The notes under the pieces were generated by a model. That model made no database searches, was not told the origin of the DNA, and was given only the letters and a program-made list of their open reading frames with translations. A stretch of DNA of 64,000 nucleotides, taken from contig WIUZ02000001.1 of the NCBI GenBank assembly GCA_015956445.1, positions 744,001 to 808,000 of the forward strand, read 5' to 3'. A program made the translations under genes and the position numbers. The stretch comes from Thelephora terrestris. Taxonomy: Eukaryota; Basidiomycota; Agaricomycetes; Thelephorales; Thelephoraceae. Below are positions 59,885 to 64,000 of this stretch, in pieces. Positions within the stretch are counted from its first letter, which is position 1. Every line of letters starts with the position of its first letter.

Positions 59885-62800
59885 TTATGCGTGGGTGGTA
59901 GCGATTTTGAGCATACCCTTTGCGATTCCCTCTAGTACCTTTCTACGAGAGTCTGCGAGTCTGGCAGCTTCAGAGGCAATGAACTTTGGTCCAATCTGAG
60001 GGGGAAGGGTGAGTCGAGGATCACGGTTCGGCTCGACAGTGCGTACCTGGGGGATATCCTTCAAAGATTCGCAGGCATCAATGAACTCCTGCTTGCTGTC
60101 ATTATCACCAATCTCTTGAGCTTTTGTAGTGATATCTGCGGACATCTTTTGGATGACCGCGACACCCTTTGCCTTAATCTCCTTGAAGCTTTGCACCAAC
60201 TGAAACAGACATCAGCCTCTCCTTTCGTAGCGCCCAGCACAAAGTCAACAACGCACCGCCGAGAGCTTATGGACCTTTACAATGGACGAGGGCTTGAAAC
60301 GCGTCGTCTCCACGTTTAACAGTATCAGCGCCTCCTGGGTTAACGCGACTATTTGGAGCAACTCTGGGGGCAACTCGTCGTTGTCGAGTGCGGCCGCCAG
60401 TCTCGCCTGCATATCTATGGGACTATAAATCGACCGTTGAATTGGCAGGAATGAAAACAACTCGCACCATCAAAGAAGACTGTCACGATTTCTGGGGGAG
60501 GGGTGACCTGGGGCGGCTCCTTTTGTTCGTTCGAACCGTCCTCTGCTGGGAGTTCAATACCGCGGAGGGGCTTTCCAGTCTTGAGTTCGTTCTGTTTCAT
60601 GGCATCTGCGAGCACAGTGGTAGGCGAGGGCCTAACATGATTGTGAAATGGTTCTAGCCACTCGGCAATAGCGGAGGTGAACTCGAAGAATTGTCTCTCG
60701 TGCGGTGTGAGCTTTAAAGTATAGCTGTCAGCCAAAATCGGGGATTTTGAGAACTGCAACGAACATTCTGTTCTTCCTTGTCATTCCTTTGAACCAGACG
60801 CTCTTTGAGAGGACGACCGGGATCGTTCGTTTGCTTGGGTCGATCACCAACGAGGAGCTTCTCTTCAACGGTCTCGTCCAGATCGCTGGCTTGTTGGAAG
60901 GCACGGATATAAATTTTCAGGAAGGTATGCAACCAACCGAACTAGTCAGCGCTTGTGGGTCAGCGATTTTTCCATGGCGTACAACGAACACACACCCCGG
61001 GATCCTGCCCGAATAGAGTGGTCTGCTCATTGAAGGAAAGTCCGTATCGGGGTTGATAATTAGAGAAGATCTCGTAGTCACGGTTGTCGTGGTGCACTGG
61101 GAAAGAAATTTAATTGGGACCGCCTTGGATGTACAGCAGATGGACTCACGTCGTGCAAAAATGAACTTGAGCTCAATCAGCTCCATGTCCGTGAGATCCG
61201 CGTTGACCGACTCGTGGAAGACTCGCATTCGCACGTGCTCCATCTTGGCGAGGTCTCTTTGGAGAGAGTTCTCTAGTCTGTCCTCGAACTCAATAAATTC
61301 CGGGATCTATAACACCCAGTCAGCATCAAGGTGGAGTTGTCGTGAGAGCAACATACTTGTGAGTACTTTTCCGCACTGAAAGCGCGAACGACGTATTCGG
61401 AGGTCTACAAGGGAATGAGGTTTTCGCTCACGAACAAAACTACGCTTGTGCACACCTCAGACGAATTCGCGATGTAGATCTGGCTTGCTTCCCCACACTC
61501 AGTGGAGTACGTCAAGTCGCCGGTGGATGCGAGAGCAAAGGTGCTAGCTCGGGACAGGATTAAATGTGACAAGGTGTCATTCTGGATCTGCTTCAGGTTT
61601 AGCCCGCGATAATGCTCCAATGCAGACGAAGGAGCGCCTGTTTCACTGGTGAGCTGACCGTCGGGGCACGCACAAAGAGGCTCACCGAGCAGATGATATA
61701 TCCTGATTAAGGTTAATCGGATCTGGTACGCCTGTTGGCTGTGTACCAGAGCAACCTCTAGGGCAACAGCGGCCTTGTATAGATGCGATTCGTCGTTGGA
61801 CACATTCCATGCGTTGACCAGCGCGTGAGCGCAGAGAATGATGAGATCGTCAGCGGGTTGGAGCTCTGTCTTGGGGAGGTCTTTCCCGAGTTCAAGACCC
61901 TCGAGGTAGAGCTCGAGGCATTTATCTGCCCGGGTAACTTCTGATTCCTCGCTGACTTGCGCTTCAGAGAGATTGTGACGTAGCAACTTGAGCACGTTGA
62001 TCGTTCGCTGAAGGTCCCTCTGGGTTTCCTGTAGCGAAGCGGGTCAATACGTGATCGTAGGGGTAGAAAAATCTGGTTACCGTTGCTACTGGCGTGTTCC
62101 TGAGGTGTGAAGTCCATTCTGCAAGACTTTCGCCACTGAGAGCAATGTACGGTTTCAGGTCCTCGAAACAACATGCTTTGTCACCAAACTGATCGAAATA
62201 CGACTTGAGGTAGCTCTCCAGGACCTTGGGGTCTTTGTGGTACGGTAAGTATGGATCAGAGGTTGGTCGTATGATATTCTGAAGGCACCTTCAGATATGG
62301 AGCGTTCCCTTGCCCGCTTCTCCAGTTCTAGTAGGGCCAAAGGACCGGAGCGGTCTTTTCTTCCATCGAGCTCGGCTATTTCAGAGAAGAATTTTCTTGC
62401 CTCCTCCACGCGTTCGACGGCACTTTCTTCCATAGAGAACGTGGCGTCGAGAACGGCCAAAAACTCTAGCCAATTGCGATCCCTGAACCTGATTAAGAGG
62501 CGGAAAAAAGACATCGGGAACGCACACCTACCCTTTCTCTGTTATCCGTCGCTGAGCTATCTGTTTCTCTTCCTCCCACAGGCCTTTTTGTTTCCAAACC
62601 TCCCTTCTAATTTCGTCTACAATCAAGCTTGTTTCACATATTGCGTTACCCGGCACAGTTGTCAGCAACTGGTGCGCATCGTCCCATAACTGTAGCTCCT
62701 TCAGGATGCTGAGATGGAGGTAGAAACGATCTGCGGAAACATGAGAAGGTATAACTGCCGAAGAAAGGAGGCGATGTGAAAGTTTGAAGAGTACGGGAAG

Positions 62801-63568
62801 CATGGACGCTGGGGTGGATGGATCTTTGGCCTTTTAGAAGGACCTGATCAGGGTATATGCGGAGTATTTCGGTTAGAAACTCACCTGAAGCACAGCACTG
62901 ATGACACTCCAGTAGATATAGCGATCCTCTTGGAACTGTTTGTGCATTTTCATGGCGAGCTACGGGTCTGCAGTAAGAGACAGAAACCACATAAATCGTC
63001 GGTCAAACCTGTTGAGCTGCCTTCCAGTTTCCCGTCCGTACGATCGCAAAGAATGTCTGCACACCCAGTTCTTCGTGGTGGGGCTGCTTTTTGTAGGCCT
63101 CCTCAAACATGGAGATCATGTCGTTGTCTGTCCATGTTCATTATCAGCTTTGCGAAATCTTAAGTGGCCTAGGGAGACACACGTCTGCCCAATCCGCGGA
63201 GGACGTGCATCATTGCAGATAAAGTAGCATCGTCCGTAGTCTTTGATGCTAAGACTTCATCACAAAGAACGAGGGATTCCTCGACCTTTTGAGTCCGGAC
63301 AAGGGCGAGTGCTTTAAGCGCCTGATGCGTTTTAGCTGTAATACTTGATCCTCAGAGAGAAGACCTGTCACCTTTACAAGGTTGTTGTTCGGACTCTTTT
63401 TGAGCAGCTTATTGCATGCTAAGATTGCGGTCTTGTTCGATCCGGAATCGATGGCGTCTGTGGAGCGCGGAGGCAGAAGCGTCTAGATGAGATGACGAGC
63501 GGGAGACGGGTGGTAAGACGCTCACCGTAGATGGGACGTAGCTGGCGGTCGAGCTGGGCAGGCTGCAT
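59885..63568 (-). CDS. MDM20: N-terminal acetyltransferase B auxiliary subunit (Naa25/Mdm20)
   Basis: Start MQPAQLDRQLRPIYG at 63568. TPR-like helices follow (CNKLLKKSPNNNLVK; ALALVRTQKVEESLVLCDE). The Mdm20/Naa25 central region has DRFYLHLSILKELQLWDDAH and RDRNWLEFLAVLDATFSMEE. Several short exons run to the end (SFKEIKAKGVAVIQKMSADI; MLKIATTHA) at 59885. About twelve introns are present and the protein has roughly 900 residues, the usual size. Naa25 anchors the Naa20 catalytic subunit to ribosomes; NatB acetylates proteins starting Met-Asp, Met-Glu, Met-Asn or Met-Gln. In yeast, loss affects actin cables and mitochondrial inheritance. Internal exon borders are approximate. Confidence 0.9.
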
Positions 63569-63718
63569 GATTATGACAGAAGAACACGGAGGCTGAGGTT
63601 AAGAGGAATCCGGTTCAACGCCTGCCAGCGAACAGGCGGCAGCTGACCCGCCCACAAAAATTATCCGAATCCGATCCTTCCGAGTGCACGCTTTAATTGC
63701 ACCCCCGACGCGGCACAC

Positions 63719-64000
63719 ATGCCCGCTTTGCTGTCTAGGTCCGCATTTGCTTTCTCACTTCCAAATGTACCTACCAATATTGCTGCAGGTCTCTTGACCC
63801 CATACTGGGCATTTTCACTGGCGTGTTCGCCTACTACCTGGCGGAAAATCACCCCAGGACCGGCTTCGCCCCGGAAGAGAAGCTTCGACCTCTTGTTCAA
63901 TGGAAGTGGGCTCAGTACAGAGCTAAGAGGGACAAAAAACTCGAAAGCCTTGAAGCAAATGTTGACTGGACAGGTTTATCCCCGGAGGGTGGCAAACAAT
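63719..64000 (+). CDS. NCE101-like non-classical export protein (partial)
   Basis: Exon 1 (63719-63738) encodes MPALLSR. A 50-base intron (GTCCGC..TGCAG) leads to exon 2 from 63789: SLDPILGIFTGVFAYYLAEN, then HPRTGFAPEEKLRPLVQWKW. The fungal NCE101 family has one membrane helix with the same FDPxLGIxTGxxAYYLYENxPR pattern. It has been linked in yeast to export of proteins without signal peptides. No stop is seen before the window ends, so the C-terminus is missing. The gene is divergent from Naa25, with about 150 bases between the start codons. Confidence 0.88.
   Translation, partial: MPALLSRSAFAFSLPNVPTNIAAGLLTPYWAFSLACSPTTWRKITPGPASPRKRSFDLLFNGSGLSTELRGTKNSKALKQMLTGQVYPRRVANN

Overview
The window is nuclear DNA from a basidiomycete fungus, most likely an agaricomycete. 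Introns are about 50 bases long with GT..AG ends and CTAAC-type branch points. The NB-ARC/TPR genes belong to the family that is expanded in agaricomycetes. The conserved genes (striatin, TMA7, NCE101, Ede1, Yme2, Naa25, RPA32) have fungal forms. The genus cannot be named from the sequence alone.

Left part, 1-13,550, is accessory DNA. Two F-box/leucine-rich genes lie on the minus strand, and a decayed third copy sits at 12,390-13,400. A 290-bp AT-rich inverted-repeat element lies at 3,851-4,140. A multi-exon coiled-coil gene of unknown function (4,545-10,908, minus) is cut in its last exon by a young LTR retroelement (5,276-10,032). The element has 1.06-kb LTRs, a gag-like frame and no recognisable polymerase.

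Middle part, 13,560-31,230, is a tandem triplication. Each unit carries an NLR gene on the plus strand (N-terminal helical domain, heptad-repeat linker, NB-ARC, TPRs) facing the 3' part of a striatin gene on the minus strand. Only the rightmost unit runs into the complete striatin gene. The two left units hold broken striatin 3' fragments. NLR-A is interrupted by an 835-bp, almost fully palindromic element with a 5-bp target duplication. NLR-B and NLR-C look intact.

Right part, 29,885-64,000, is mostly conserved housekeeping DNA. In order it holds striatin, TMA7, a class II cAMP phosphodiesterase, an Ede1-like EH/UBA endocytosis protein, a UBE2C-like E2, a small predicted membrane protein, a 5'-nucleotidase-family phosphoesterase, mitochondrial Yme2, a disordered coiled-coil protein, a four-helix membrane protein, two adjacent RPA32 paralogues, the NatB subunit Naa25/Mdm20, and the start of NCE101. 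A gene-poor stretch with long homopolymers lies at 52,196-55,435.

The points most worth following are the NLR/striatin co-duplication, the palindromic element inside NLR-A, the variable 21-bp heptad linker of the NLRs, and the second RPA32 gene with its long acidic insert. All exon borders were read by eye from splice signals and paralogue comparison; none has been tested with transcripts.
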